A DNA stretch of 64,000 bases, taken from Halorubrum laminariae (GTDB lineage: Archaea; Halobacteriota; Halobacteria; Halobacteriales; Haloferacaceae). Below the pieces are notes generated by a model, which had not been told where the DNA came from, made no database searches, and was given only the letters and a program-made list of their open reading frames with translations. Position 1 is the stretch's first letter, and every line of letters begins with the position of its first letter. This document shows positions 1 through 7,650 of the stretch, one piece after another. The DNA lies in the NCBI RefSeq assembly GCF_024494655.1, contig NZ_JANHDL010000007.1, positions 62,001-126,000 of the forward strand, read 5' to 3'. The position numbers and the translations under genes were made by a program.

Positions 1-815
1 GACCGGACGTCGACGTGCCGACCCCACTCGTCGAGGCCGCGATGGGCTACGTCGACGCCGCGGTCAGACAGGCCCGAGATGCGGCGAACGCTCCCGACGC
101 CGGATTCGACATCACGGTCGAGAGCGACATCCCGCTCGGGGCCGGGCTGGGTTCCTCGGCGGCCGTGGTCGTCGCCGGGATCGACGCGGCGACCCGCGCG
201 CTCGGCAACCCTCTCGAACCGCGCGAACTGGCCGACCGGGCGTATCACGCGGAGTACGAAGTACAGGACGGACAGGCCTCGCGCGCCGACACATTCTGCT
301 CGACGATGGGCGGTGCGGTCCGGGTCGAAGGCGACAACTGCGAGCCGATAGACGCTCCCAACCTTCCGTTCGTCGTCGGCTTCGACGGCGGTGCCGGCGA
401 CACCGGAGAGCTGGTCGCCGGCGTCGGGAAACTCCGGGAGGAATACGCGTTCGCCGCCGACACGGTCACGGCGATCGGTGACATCGTCCGAACTGGCGAA
501 GACCTGCTCGCGGACGCGGATCCGGGCGGAGACCCATCGCCGGCGACGCTTGAGGAACTCGGCGAACTGATGGATTTCAACCACGGACTCCTCGCCGCGC
601 TCGGTGTCTCCGCGCGCTCGCTCGACACGATGGTGTGGGCCGCCCGAGACGCGGGCGCGCACGGCGCGAAGCTCACGGGTGCCGGCGGGGGCGGCTGTAT
701 CGTCGCGCTCGATCCGAGCGATCAGACGGAGACCGCGCTCTCGTTCACGCAGGGCTGTGAGGTGACGTTTCGGGCGTCGCTCGCGACGGAGGGCGTCCGG
801 GTGGTGGAGCCGTGA
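1..815 (+). CDS. mvk: Mevalonate kinase, 5'-truncated by the window edge
   Basis: GHMP-family kinase that phosphorylates mevalonate in archaeal isoprenoid lipid synthesis. The reading frame is open to the left edge, so the true start and the first GHMP beta strands lie outside. Visible are the GHMP ATP loop (PLGAGLGSSAA, near position 130) and the C-terminal glycine-rich motif KLTGAGGGGC (near position 670). An in-frame GTG at 15 is probably internal. The stop overlaps the ipk start (ATGA), so the two are translationally coupled, which fits consecutive use in the same pathway. Family assignment rests on these motifs and on the ipk neighbour. Confidence 0.9.
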   Translation, partial: PDVDVPTPLVEAAMGYVDAAVRQARDAANAPDAGFDITVESDIPLGAGLGSSAAVVVAGIDAATRALGNPLEPRELADRAYHAEYEVQDGQASRADTFCSTMGGAVRVEGDNCEPIDAPNLPFVVGFDGGAGDTGELVAGVGKLREEYAFAADTVTAIGDIVRTGEDLLADADPGGDPSPATLEELGELMDFNHGLLAALGVSARSLDTMVWAARDAGAHGAKLTGAGGGGCIVALDPSDQTETALSFTQGCEVTFRASLATEGVRVVEP

Positions 816-1618
816 TGGGCGGTGGACCGACCTCCGATTCCGACGCGTCGACACCGCCCGTCGTGCTCAAGCTTGGTGGAAGCCTGATCACAGAGAAAGA
901 CCGGTCCGAGACGCTCGACGACGCGGCGCTCGACGCGGCCTGCGACTCGATCGCCGCGGCTCGCGATGACGGATCGGTCTCGCGACTCGTGGTCGTTCAC
1001 GGCGGCGGTAGCTTCGGGCATCACCACGCGAGCGAGCACGGCGTCTCGACGACTGCAGGCACGAGCGACGTAGACGCGGTGATGGACATCCACGGTGCGA
1101 TGACGACTCTGAACCGACACGTTCTCGCCCGGCTTCACGAGCGAGGTGTGCCGGCCGTTCCGGTTCACCCGCTTTCGGTCGCTGCCCGCCCCGACGGCGC
1201 GAGCGGCGACCTTGACCTTCCGAGCGCCTCGACGGCGACCTTGCTCGACGAGGGGTTCGTTCCCGTGCTCCACGGCGACGGCGTCGCCACCGCTGGGGCG
1301 GGTGTGACCGTCGTCTCTGGCGACGAACTGGTCGTCGAACTGGCGACCGCGCTCGGTGCGAAACGTGTCGGCGTCTGTTCGACGGTCCCGGGCGTTCTCG
1401 ATGTCGACGGTGACGTGATCGACGCGATAGACGCGTTCGAACCGGTCGCCGACGCGCTCGGTGCGAGCGACGCGACCGACGTTTCTGGTGGAATGGCGGC
1501 GAAGGTCCGCGAACTTCTCGATCTCGACGCGCCGGCACAGGTGTTCGGTGCGGACGGCCTCGCGGCGTTCCTGCGGGGCGACGACGCCGGCACACGGATC
1601 GACGGCGGATCTGAGTGA
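812..1618 (+). CDS. ipk: Isopentenyl phosphate kinase
   Basis: Amino-acid-kinase-fold enzyme that phosphorylates isopentenyl phosphate to isopentenyl diphosphate, the last step of the archaeal variant mevalonate pathway. Seen: the N-terminal KLGGSLIT nucleotide-binding motif, the GGGSFGHHHASEHG segment that holds the His used for substrate selection in characterised IPKs, and the late SGGMAAKV motif. Length 268 aa is normal. It overlaps mvk by four bases (ATGA), so both are probably on one transcript. In haloarchaea this route decarboxylates phosphomevalonate before the IPK step (known for the group, not shown here). Confidence 0.93.
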   Translation: MMGGGPTSDSDASTPPVVLKLGGSLITEKDRSETLDDAALDAACDSIAAARDDGSVSRLVVVHGGGSFGHHHASEHGVSTTAGTSDVDAVMDIHGAMTTLNRHVLARLHERGVPAVPVHPLSVAARPDGASGDLDLPSASTATLLDEGFVPVLHGDGVATAGAGVTVVSGDELVVELATALGAKRVGVCSTVPGVLDVDGDVIDAIDAFEPVADALGASDATDVSGGMAAKVRELLDLDAPAQVFGADGLAAFLRGDDAGTRIDGGSE

Positions 1619-1673
1619 CTGTTCGTTGCGCACGTCGACCCCGGATCAGTGCGAAAGATTGTGTTGGGTCGTC

Positions 1674-2435
1674 CTACGACTCTCTGATCTGCTCCGTTCC
1701 TCTGATGATGCACACGTGCCCACCGTCGGTCGTGTGAGTCAACGACAACTGCTCGCGGATCCGACACCCGTCCGGTGTCTCGACTGTCGCCTCCCCGGTC
1801 CAGTGGCCGTCGTCGCTCACGCTCGGTAAGACTGTGTGACTAAAACGCTCAATTTCGTCGTCGGGGTAGAACTCCTCCCAGTGGGTGCCGACCAACTCGC
1901 CGACTTCGACGCCGTACACCGAGGCGTACGGGTCGTTGGCGAACAGGTAGGTCCCGTCGGAATCGAGGATCGCGATCGGCTCGCTCGCTGCTTCCAGTGC
2001 GGCGACGCTCCGTTCGACGTGTTCACTGAGCCGGTGGTGGTCCACAGCGTTTCGAATCCGATTGATGAGCACCTCGTACTGGTCCGTGCTGCCCCGTTTC
2101 TGCAGGTAGTCGGTGACGCCCGCCGAGATGGCTTCGCTTGCGACTTCCTCGCTTCCCTTTCCGGTGAAGAGCACGAACGGGAGTTCGGGATCGGTCTCGC
2201 GCACGTCTTCGAGGAAGTCGATACCCGTGCCGTCCGGAAGGTCATAATCGGAGACGACCGCATCGACCGGCCCCGCTTCGAACCGGCGCTTCGCGTCCGC
2301 GATCGTCCGTGTCGATTGGTGTTCGAACCTCGGATCGAGACGGTCGAGATACGACGCGGTGAGGTCGGCGAACGCACTGTCGTCTTCGACGTGGATGACC
2401 CGTATCGTCGTATCCGTCCTCACTCGTCCGAGCAT
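1674..2435 (-). CDS. Receiver-PAS response regulator without a DNA-binding or catalytic output
   Basis: A signalling protein of about 253 aa. An N-terminal receiver (about 8-125) has an acidic pocket near VEDD, the phospho-acceptor Asp in SDYDLPDG and the conserved FTGKGSEEVASEA segment with Lys further on. A single PAS domain follows (about 135-250, IAILDSDGTYLFAND). No kinase, HTH or HalX-type tail is present, so it probably works through protein contacts. The start at 2435 is preferred over an upstream ATG because a TATA-like TTTATTG lies 26 nt before it (2458-2464), giving a leaderless transcript. It converges on ipk. Its receiver is strikingly similar to that of the LOV kinase at 13902. 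Confidence 0.85.
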   Translation of the reverse strand: MLGRVRTDTTIRVIHVEDDSAFADLTASYLDRLDPRFEHQSTRTIADAKRRFEAGPVDAVVSDYDLPDGTGIDFLEDVRETDPELPFVLFTGKGSEEVASEAISAGVTDYLQKRGSTDQYEVLINRIRNAVDHHRLSEHVERSVAALEAASEPIAILDSDGTYLFANDPYASVYGVEVGELVGTHWEEFYPDDEIERFSHTVLPSVSDDGHWTGEATVETPDGCRIREQLSLTHTTDGGHVCIIRGTEQIRES

Positions 2436-2530
2436 ACGTGAAGTTGCAGCGACCCGAACAATAAACGCTTGCCTCGGCGCACCGAGCACCGTACCGAACT
2501 CTTATTCGACTCACCACCCTGCGTTCGGGC

Positions 2531-3574
2531 ATGAACGAAGCGGACGTGCGCGAGCGGCTCGCGACCGTGCAGGATCCCGATCTCCACGATGACATCGTCT
2601 CCCTCGGGCTGGTGAACCACATCGATATCGACACCGAGGCGGGCGTCGTCCACGTGTCGCTGGCGCTCGGTGCGCCCTTCTCGCCACACGAGTCCGAGAT
2701 TGCCGGTGACGTGCGGGACGCGCTCGCGGACACCGACCTAGATGTCGAACTGTCAGCGTCGATTCCGGACGACCTCTCGGCGGACGATCAGGTCCTTCCG
2801 GGCGTCCAAAACGTGATCGCGGTCGCCTCCGGAAAGGGCGGAGTCGGAAAGTCGACGATGGCGGTCAACATCGCGTCGGGGCTCTCTGCGCTCGGCGCGC
2901 GCGTCGGACTGTTCGACGCAGACGTGTACGGGCCGAACGTCCCGCGGATGCTCTCGGCCGAGGAGCGTCCGCAGACCGACGGCGAGACGATCGTCCCGAC
3001 CGAGAAGTTCGGTGTGAAACTGATGAGTATGGACTTTCTCACCGGCGAAGACGACCCCGTCATCTGGCGCGGTCCGATGGTTCACAAAATCATCACCCAA
3101 CTCGTGGAGGACGTAGAGTGGGGCGAGCTTGACTACCTCGTGATGGACCTGCCGCCGGGCACCGGCGACACCCAACTCACGATCCTCCAGACGCTCCCGC
3201 TCACCGGGGCTGTGATCGTCACCACCCCGCAAGAGGTCGCGCTCGACGACGCGGTGAAGGGTCTGCGGATGTTCGGGAAACACGACACCAACGTGCTCGG
3301 CGTCGCCGAGAACATGGCCGGCTTCCGGTGTCCGGACTGCGGCGGCTTCCACGAAATATTCGGCTCCGGCGGCGGAAAGGCGCTCGCGCAGGAACACGAT
3401 CTCCCGTTCCTCGGTGGCGTCCCCCTCGATCCCGCGGTCCGCACCGGCGGCGACGACGGCAACCCGGTCGTGCTTGACGACGGCGAGACCGCTGACGCGT
3501 TCAAACTGATCGTCGAGAACGTCGCGAACAACGCCGGTATCGTCCGCCGACGCGAAGCGTCCGAGAGCCGATGA
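2531..3574 (+). CDS. mrp: Mrp/ApbC-family iron-sulfur cluster carrier ATPase
   Basis: P-loop ATPase that binds and transfers [4Fe-4S] clusters to apo-proteins in the cytoplasm. Seen: an N-terminal MIP18/DUF59 domain (about 1-75), the deviant Walker A GKGGVGKST (101-109), the DLPPGTGD motif and a C-terminal CPDCGG pair that bridges the cluster in the dimer. Length 347 aa is normal. A TATA-like CTTATT at 2501-2506 sits 28 nt before the ATG, supporting this start. The stop overlaps the next ORF (ATGA), so they are co-translated. Confidence 0.92.
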   Translation: MNEADVRERLATVQDPDLHDDIVSLGLVNHIDIDTEAGVVHVSLALGAPFSPHESEIAGDVRDALADTDLDVELSASIPDDLSADDQVLPGVQNVIAVASGKGGVGKSTMAVNIASGLSALGARVGLFDADVYGPNVPRMLSAEERPQTDGETIVPTEKFGVKLMSMDFLTGEDDPVIWRGPMVHKIITQLVEDVEWGELDYLVMDLPPGTGDTQLTILQTLPLTGAVIVTTPQEVALDDAVKGLRMFGKHDTNVLGVAENMAGFRCPDCGGFHEIFGSGGGKALAQEHDLPFLGGVPLDPAVRTGGDDGNPVVLDDGETADAFKLIVENVANNAGIVRRREASESR

Positions 3575-3897
3575 CCGGCGACAACGAAGCGGACCGAGAC
3601 GACCGGAACGGTGAGCCCGCAGATCCGCTCGACGCCGCCGGCGTCGACCCAGTAGTGCCCGACTCGGCGGCGAACGCCGCCACCGACGACGTCACCGACG
3701 ACGCCGCGGTTCGAGCCTTTCTCCGTGACATCGCGAACGACGTTCGCGGCGACAGCTCTGAGAGTCAGCAGCTCTCGGCGATCCTCTACCGCGTATCGGA
3801 TCTGTATGATCCGAACGAGCAGACGTCGCCGGAGGAGATCTACCTCAACGTCCGTCACATCATGCAGATCAAAGCACAGAGCGGTATCGAGCGGTGA
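3571..3897 (+). CDS. Conserved haloarchaeal small acidic protein downstream of mrp
   Basis: A 108-aa protein I do not recognise. The first 45 residues are acidic and probably disordered. The C-terminal 65 residues look helical (AVRAFLRDIANDV, ILYRVSDLYDP, VRHIMQIKAQ). No metal-binding cysteines, membrane segment or signal peptide is visible. Its start overlaps the mrp stop (ATGA), so it is translationally coupled to an Fe-S carrier. A partner role in cluster delivery is possible, but it is inferred from position only. Confidence 0.75.
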   Translation: MTGDNEADRDDRNGEPADPLDAAGVDPVVPDSAANAATDDVTDDAAVRAFLRDIANDVRGDSSESQQLSAILYRVSDLYDPNEQTSPEEIYLNVRHIMQIKAQSGIER

Positions 3898-3959
3898 GGA
3901 TCGGCCGGGAACTCACATTCGTTGCGTATACACGTCTCTCACATCTGTTCGAGACGGTA

Positions 3960-3981
3960 TGCGCGGGACCGGATTCGAACC
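3960..3981 (-). repeat. Orphan copy of the tRNA-Leu 3' end, distal
   Basis: The 21-22 bases here match the 3' acceptor strand and T arm of the intact tRNA-Leu at 4167-4190, in the same orientation. The 5' part of the tRNA is absent, so it cannot fold as a tRNA. It may be a scar of site-specific integration at the tRNA 3' end or of a local duplication. Confidence 0.75.
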
Positions 3982-4028
3982 TCAGTCACTCCGCTTCGCT
4001 CCGTTCCCTGCTTCGAATCCTCATCGGG

Positions 4029-4061
4029 ATGCTTCTCCTCGCGAAATGCTCGGAGAAGCAT
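4029..4061. repeat. Perfect 10-bp inverted repeat in the tRNA-Leu trailer region
   Basis: ATGCTTCTCC at 4029-4038 is exactly complementary to GGAGAAGCAT at 4052-4061, with a 13-nt loop. It lies between the two orphan tRNA 3' fragments. It could be a transcript-end hairpin for the minus-strand tRNA unit or a remnant of a mobile element end. No T-tract follows. Confidence 0.5.
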
Positions 4062-4084
4062 GCGTGGGACCGGATTCGAACCGG
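4061..4084 (-). repeat. Orphan copy of the tRNA-Leu 3' end, proximal
   Basis: Second displaced copy of the tRNA-Leu acceptor/T-arm sequence, with one change (GCGTGGG for GCGCGGG) and otherwise matching through the T loop TTCGAAccgg. It lies about 101 bases from the distal copy and about 106 from the intact gene. Two weaker T-arm-like pieces (TTCGAA flanked by short complementary arms) occur near 4010 and 4128. Confidence 0.75.
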
Positions 4085-4166
4085 AACAAGACGGTCGCTC
4101 ACTTCGTTCGCGCTGCGTCTTGCAGGGTTCGAACCGCCCCTGCTCTTCGCTCACTTCGTTCACTCA

Positions 4167-4251
4167 TGCGCGGGACCGGATTCGAACCGGCGGACCCCTA
4201 CGGGATAGCGTCCTAAGCGCTACGCCTTTGGCCTGGCTCGGCAACCCGCGC
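4167..4251 (-). tRNA. tRNA-Leu (UAG anticodon)
   Basis: An 85-nt class II tRNA on the minus strand. The acceptor stem GCGCGGG (4245-4251) pairs with CCCGCGC (4168-4174), with discriminator A at 4167. The anticodon stem TAGCG/CGCTA encloses the loop CTTAGGA, giving anticodon TAG, Leu. A long variable arm typical of Leu follows, then a T arm with GGTTCGAATCC. CCA is not encoded and no intron is visible. Orphan copies of its 3' end lie downstream in the transcript direction. Confidence 0.95.
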
Positions 4252-4315
4252 GCGAACTACCGTATCCGGGTGGCGCAAAAATAGCTGTCGCTCCGGGGCG
4301 CTCTCGGCCCCGCAC

Positions 4316-4942
4316 TCAGCGATCGGAACCGAACGGGAGCCGATCTAGGAGCGCGTCGATGTCGGTCCGATCGAGAATCTGCTCGGCGATCACCACCGAC
4401 ACCATCCCGAGCCCGATTCCGACGACGGTGTCCGAGAGGTAGTGCGTTCCGAGGTATATCCGCGAGAACGCGATCAGCGCGGCAAGCGCAGTCGTGGCCG
4501 CGAATAGAAGCTCCTCCGAGGTCCGGGCCACCATCGCGTACGCGGTGACGGCAGCCGCGTGCCCCGACGGAAACGAACTCGTCGTCCCGGACGACCCCTC
4601 TGTCACACAGACTGGATTCGACGGGAACGGTCGCTCTACGACCGACATCAACCCCCAGACGACGATCCCGAGAATCGACAGCGCCACCACGCTCGTGCGG
4701 AACTCCTCGCGCCACCCCGCGAGGTGGAACAGCCCGACGAGCACGACGCCCGCCGTGACCGACCCGAGACCGGTCATCGAGGTCATCGCCTCGGTGAGCG
4801 GCGGTGTCCGTATCGAGGTCACGAACTCGGCGGCACGCAGATCGACCCACCGGACGTACCACAGCGGATCGCCCTGCGCGTGCTGTGAGAGAAGTGGACG
4901 CCGTGTGAGACTCGCCAAAAGCGCCTGCACGAGGCCAGTCAC
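4316..4942 (-). CDS. PAP2-superfamily membrane phosphatase
   Basis: Integral membrane lipid phosphatase or diphosphatase of 208 aa with several hydrophobic helices. Motif 2 (SFPSGHAA) and motif 3 (SRIYLGTHYLSD), which supply the catalytic His residues and an Asp, are intact. In motif 1 the RP pair is present (VERPFPSNP), but the usual Lys seven residues earlier appears to be Gly. The likely substrate is polyprenyl or glycerolipid phosphate, by family. Translation starts at GTG, which overlaps the endonuclease III stop (GTGA), so the two are co-translated although functionally unrelated. Confidence 0.88.
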   Translation of the reverse strand: MTGLVQALLASLTRRPLLSQHAQGDPLWYVRWVDLRAAEFVTSIRTPPLTEAMTSMTGLGSVTAGVVLVGLFHLAGWREEFRTSVVALSILGIVVWGLMSVVERPFPSNPVCVTEGSSGTTSSFPSGHAAAVTAYAMVARTSEELLFAATTALAALIAFSRIYLGTHYLSDTVVGIGLGMVSVVIAEQILDRTDIDALLDRLPFGSDR

Positions 4943-5640
4943 GGACAGAAATTGCAGTCGCAGTACGTCTCACACACCGGGTTCGCACAGTCGGCATCGC
5001 GGGCCGAACAGTGGGTTCGCCCGTGGCGGATCAACAACACGTGAAGCGGATAGATTAGCTCGTCGGGGACTATCTCGTCGAGTCGATCGTGAGCGGCCGC
5101 GTTCGAGGCCGACTCGGGAACCAGCTCAAACCGCTTCGAGACGCGCTCGACATGGGTGTCGACGGCCATCGTGGGCTTGCCAAAGTGGAAGTTCAACACC
5201 ACGCTCGCGGTCTTCGGTCCGACGCCCTTGATATCGGTCAGCCACGCCTTTGCCCCGTCCGTCGCCATGGCGTCGAGAAACGCCAGCGAGTACGCACCGC
5301 CCGTCTCCTCGCGGACCGCGGAAAGCGCCCGCTGGATCCGAGCGGCCTTCTGGTCGGCGAGTCCGGCGACGCGGATCGTCTCAGCCAACTCGTCGTGATC
5401 GGCCGCCTCGATCGCGGCGAAGTCAGCGTAGCGATTGAACAGGGCCGCCGCCGCGCGGCTCGTGTTCTCGTCGGCGACGTTCTGTGAGAGAATCGTCGTC
5501 ACCAGCTGTCGGACGCCCTCTCCGGGGTTCGCAGTGGGGTCCGCGCCGTGTTCGGTCTCCCGATCGACGGGCTCGTACAGATTCACGAGGTCGTCGTGAA
5601 GCGCGCGCACCCGCGCTTGCGTCCACGTTTGCGTCGACAT
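4939..5640 (-). CDS. nth: Endonuclease III (DNA glycosylase/AP lyase)
   Basis: Base-excision repair enzyme that removes oxidised pyrimidines and cuts the abasic site. The HhH-GPD core is clear: GVGPKTASVVL carries the catalytic Lys and AVDTHVERVSKR the catalytic Asp. The C-terminus has a Cys-rich [4Fe-4S] region starting with C-x6-C, but the later spacing (C-x4-C-x3-C-x-C-x2-C) has more cysteines than the classic C-x6-C-x2-C-x5-C pattern. The start at 5640 (MSTQTW) matches the family length of about 233 aa; upstream in-frame codons read as unlikely Ser/Arg-rich sequence. Confidence 0.93.
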   Translation of the reverse strand: MSTQTWTQARVRALHDDLVNLYEPVDRETEHGADPTANPGEGVRQLVTTILSQNVADENTSRAAAALFNRYADFAAIEAADHDELAETIRVAGLADQKAARIQRALSAVREETGGAYSLAFLDAMATDGAKAWLTDIKGVGPKTASVVLNFHFGKPTMAVDTHVERVSKRFELVPESASNAAAHDRLDEIVPDELIYPLHVLLIRHGRTHCSARDADCANPVCETYCDCNFCP

Positions 5641-5719
5641 ACGGGCCGTACGAACGGGGTCGACTTGAGCGCGGCGGCCACGCGGACACTTATGTACCTC
5701 TCGTCGCGTACGGCTAGAC

Positions 5720-6028
5720 ATGTACCGTGCGAGCGAGCGAGTCGACAACGCGGCGTGGCTCGATCGGCTCGACGAGGCCTGCGCGACGCTCGATCTCGAC
5801 GACGAGGCGCTCTCGACTGCGACCGATCTATTCCTCTCGCGGGCCCCCGACGACGACCGGGGCAAACGCGTCGCCGCCGCCGGCAGCCTCTACGCCGCCG
5901 CCCTGATCCGGGGGCAGGAGCGATCGCAGTCCGCCGTCGCCGACGCGATGAACGTTTCGCGGCTCTCAGTCCAGAAACGCTGGAAACCGATCTTGAAGGA
6001 CGCCGGCTTCACCCCGCCGACGTGGTGA
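5720..6028 (+). CDS. TFIIB-like single cyclin-repeat protein
   Basis: A 102-aa protein that resembles one cyclin repeat of archaeal transcription factor B. The segment about 50-95 (AAAGSLYAAALIRGQERSQSA, then VADAMNVSRLSVQKRW) matches the pattern of the second TFB repeat with its helix-turn-helix. The zinc ribbon, B-finger and other repeat of a full TFB (about 320 aa) are absent, so it cannot recruit polymerase in the normal way. A TATA-like CTTATG at 5688-5694 lies 29 nt before the ATG. It is divergent from nth. Confidence 0.75.
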   Translation: MYRASERVDNAAWLDRLDEACATLDLDDEALSTATDLFLSRAPDDDRGKRVAAAGSLYAAALIRGQERSQSAVADAMNVSRLSVQKRWKPILKDAGFTPPTW

Positions 6029-6056
6029 GTGAGGGCCCTCATCGGCCGATCCGAAC

Positions 6057-6695
6057 TCACTTCGGTGTCGCGACGACCCCGAGGTGGTCCTCGTGGAACC
6101 GACCGAGCCGCCGCGTTTCGAGCACCTCGTAGGCGTCTCGAAGCCGATCGAGCGCGTCGTCGAACACGTCGTCCGGATCGGCGGTCACGTCTTCGCTTCG
6201 CGCCTTGATCGCAAGCAGCAGCCGCCCGTCGTCCGCTAGGAACTGCGCGTTGCGGACGGCGACCGTCGCCTGACCGCGGGTCGCAACGTCCTGTACGATC
6301 ACGTCCACGTCGGCCTCCACGACGTGTGCGTACGTTTGTGGCCTTCTGGCGTCTTTCAACAGCGGGAAGAGCCGGTCGCGAGACGACGCGGCATCGAGGA
6401 GGTCGCGCACCGGGCGCGGCGCGAACTCGACGGCGTAGGTCGACCCCGCGAAGTCCGCGACGTGGCTGACGGTCGTGCCGCTCGCCGCGCCGAGGTAGAG
6501 GACGGTCTCGCCGCCCGCGAGCCCGGTGTCGAATCCGAGTTCGATCATGCCACCGAGCTTGGACCGTCGGGGATCCCAGGCGCGCCAGCCGTCCGCGGTC
6601 GGCTCCCCGTACACCGGCTCGCCACGAGTCGCGAGCCGAAGCTCGCCGTCGATCTCGCGCCGTTCGACCCCGTCTGGAAGCGCCGGGTTCGTCAT
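6057..6695 (-). CDS. flpA: Fibrillarin-like 2'-O-methyltransferase
   Basis: SAM-dependent catalytic subunit of the archaeal C/D-box guide RNP, which methylates ribose 2'-OH in rRNA and tRNA. The fibrillarin fold is recognisable from RAWDPRRSKLGGMI, the SAM site VLYLGAASGTTVSHVAD, and the later VDVIVQDVATRGQ and LLLAIKARSED segments. Length 212 aa is normal. Its start overlaps the nop5 stop (ATGA), the usual nop5-flpA coupling, so scaffold and enzyme are made together. Confidence 0.95.
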   Translation of the reverse strand: MTNPALPDGVERREIDGELRLATRGEPVYGEPTADGWRAWDPRRSKLGGMIELGFDTGLAGGETVLYLGAASGTTVSHVADFAGSTYAVEFAPRPVRDLLDAASSRDRLFPLLKDARRPQTYAHVVEADVDVIVQDVATRGQATVAVRNAQFLADDGRLLLAIKARSEDVTADPDDVFDDALDRLRDAYEVLETRRLGRFHEDHLGVVATPK

Positions 6696-7609
6696 CGGCT
6701 CTCCTCCGCTTCGGTGTCGTCGCCATCGCCCGCGCCCGCTTCGTCTCCGCCCTCTCCTCCGTCGCCGTCTGCGGCGCGTCCGCGGATCGCCGCCATCCGT
6801 TCGCGGAGGTCGTCATGAAGCGACTCTCGGCGCTCGCCCGCGTAGTGGTCCGCTCGGGCCGCCAGCGTCAGTTTCCCCGCGAGCGCCCGCGCGGCCGATC
6901 CGCGGTCCTCGGGGCGAGTTCCCCGAACGTACTCGTGAGTGTAGATGATACCGTGTTTCGGCGATGGAGCGCGTCCCGAGAGGTGTGCGAACAGCGCGTC
7001 CTCGGCTCCGAGCACCTGCACCGTCCCGGATGGCTTCTTCGCCAGCGACTCCAGTCCGCCCGTGAGCGCGATCAGCCGCGCCGCGAGCTCCGCGCCGGCC
7101 ATCTCCGCGAGATTCGGCGCGACCGCGGGCGCGACCCGGTCGATCGTCGCCGCGATCGCGTCGCGCTCGTCGGCCATGTCGACCGCGCGGGCCGCGAGCG
7201 AGACCGCCCGTTCTCCTACCTCGCTCGTCGGCTCGCGGTCGGCGACCGCGCGAGCGCCCTCGATCCCGGGCTCCACGTCGTCGAACAGGCTGCCGGCCCA
7301 CTCCGTGGCGCGTTCGGCCAACTCGTTCGCGGTGCGTTCGCAGTCGTCCATAGCACGGATCGCGTGTATCAGCTGGCGGTCGTCGGCTCGCTCGCGCTCG
7401 GCGACGGCCTCTCGCGTGGCGTGGATCGTCGCCTCGTGGAGGGCGTCGTAGTACGCCGCTTCGTCTCTCGCGAACCCCGCTTCGACTGCTCTCGCGGGCC
7501 AGTCCGCGGGACCGTCTGCACCGCCAGTCTCGATGGCGTCCCGCGCGGCGTCGAGGTCGTCGGGCGGCACGGTCTCGAACCACCCCGCCCCCGCTGCGTC
7601 GTTGCTCAT
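6692..7609 (-). CDS. nop5: Nop5/Nop56-family C/D-box RNP scaffold protein
   Basis: Core protein that bridges fibrillarin and L7Ae on C/D guide RNAs. At 305 aa it is a typical archaeal Nop5. An acidic N-terminal fibrillarin-binding domain and a central coiled coil (about 60-130) are followed by the Nop domain (VAPAVAPNLAEMAGAELAARLI and AEDALFAHL). The C-terminal tail is rich in D, G and E and probably disordered. It overlaps flpA at ATGA. The promoter is probably in the 40-bp gap to trpG. Confidence 0.93.
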   Translation of the reverse strand: MSNDAAGAGWFETVPPDDLDAARDAIETGGADGPADWPARAVEAGFARDEAAYYDALHEATIHATREAVAERERADDRQLIHAIRAMDDCERTANELAERATEWAGSLFDDVEPGIEGARAVADREPTSEVGERAVSLAARAVDMADERDAIAATIDRVAPAVAPNLAEMAGAELAARLIALTGGLESLAKKPSGTVQVLGAEDALFAHLSGRAPSPKHGIIYTHEYVRGTRPEDRGSAARALAGKLTLAARADHYAGERRESLHDDLRERMAAIRGRAADGDGGEGGDEAGAGDGDDTEAEESR

Positions 7610-7650
7610 ACTCGGAGAACTGCGGGCGAAATCGTATAGGCGATCCGGTG

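Noticed and set aside
3725..4284. Three overlapping plus-strand frames of 104-163 codons across the tRNA-Leu region
   Set aside because: They read through the tRNA 3' ends and give repeated GPDSN/GTGFEP phrases, a familiar translation artefact of tRNA sequence.
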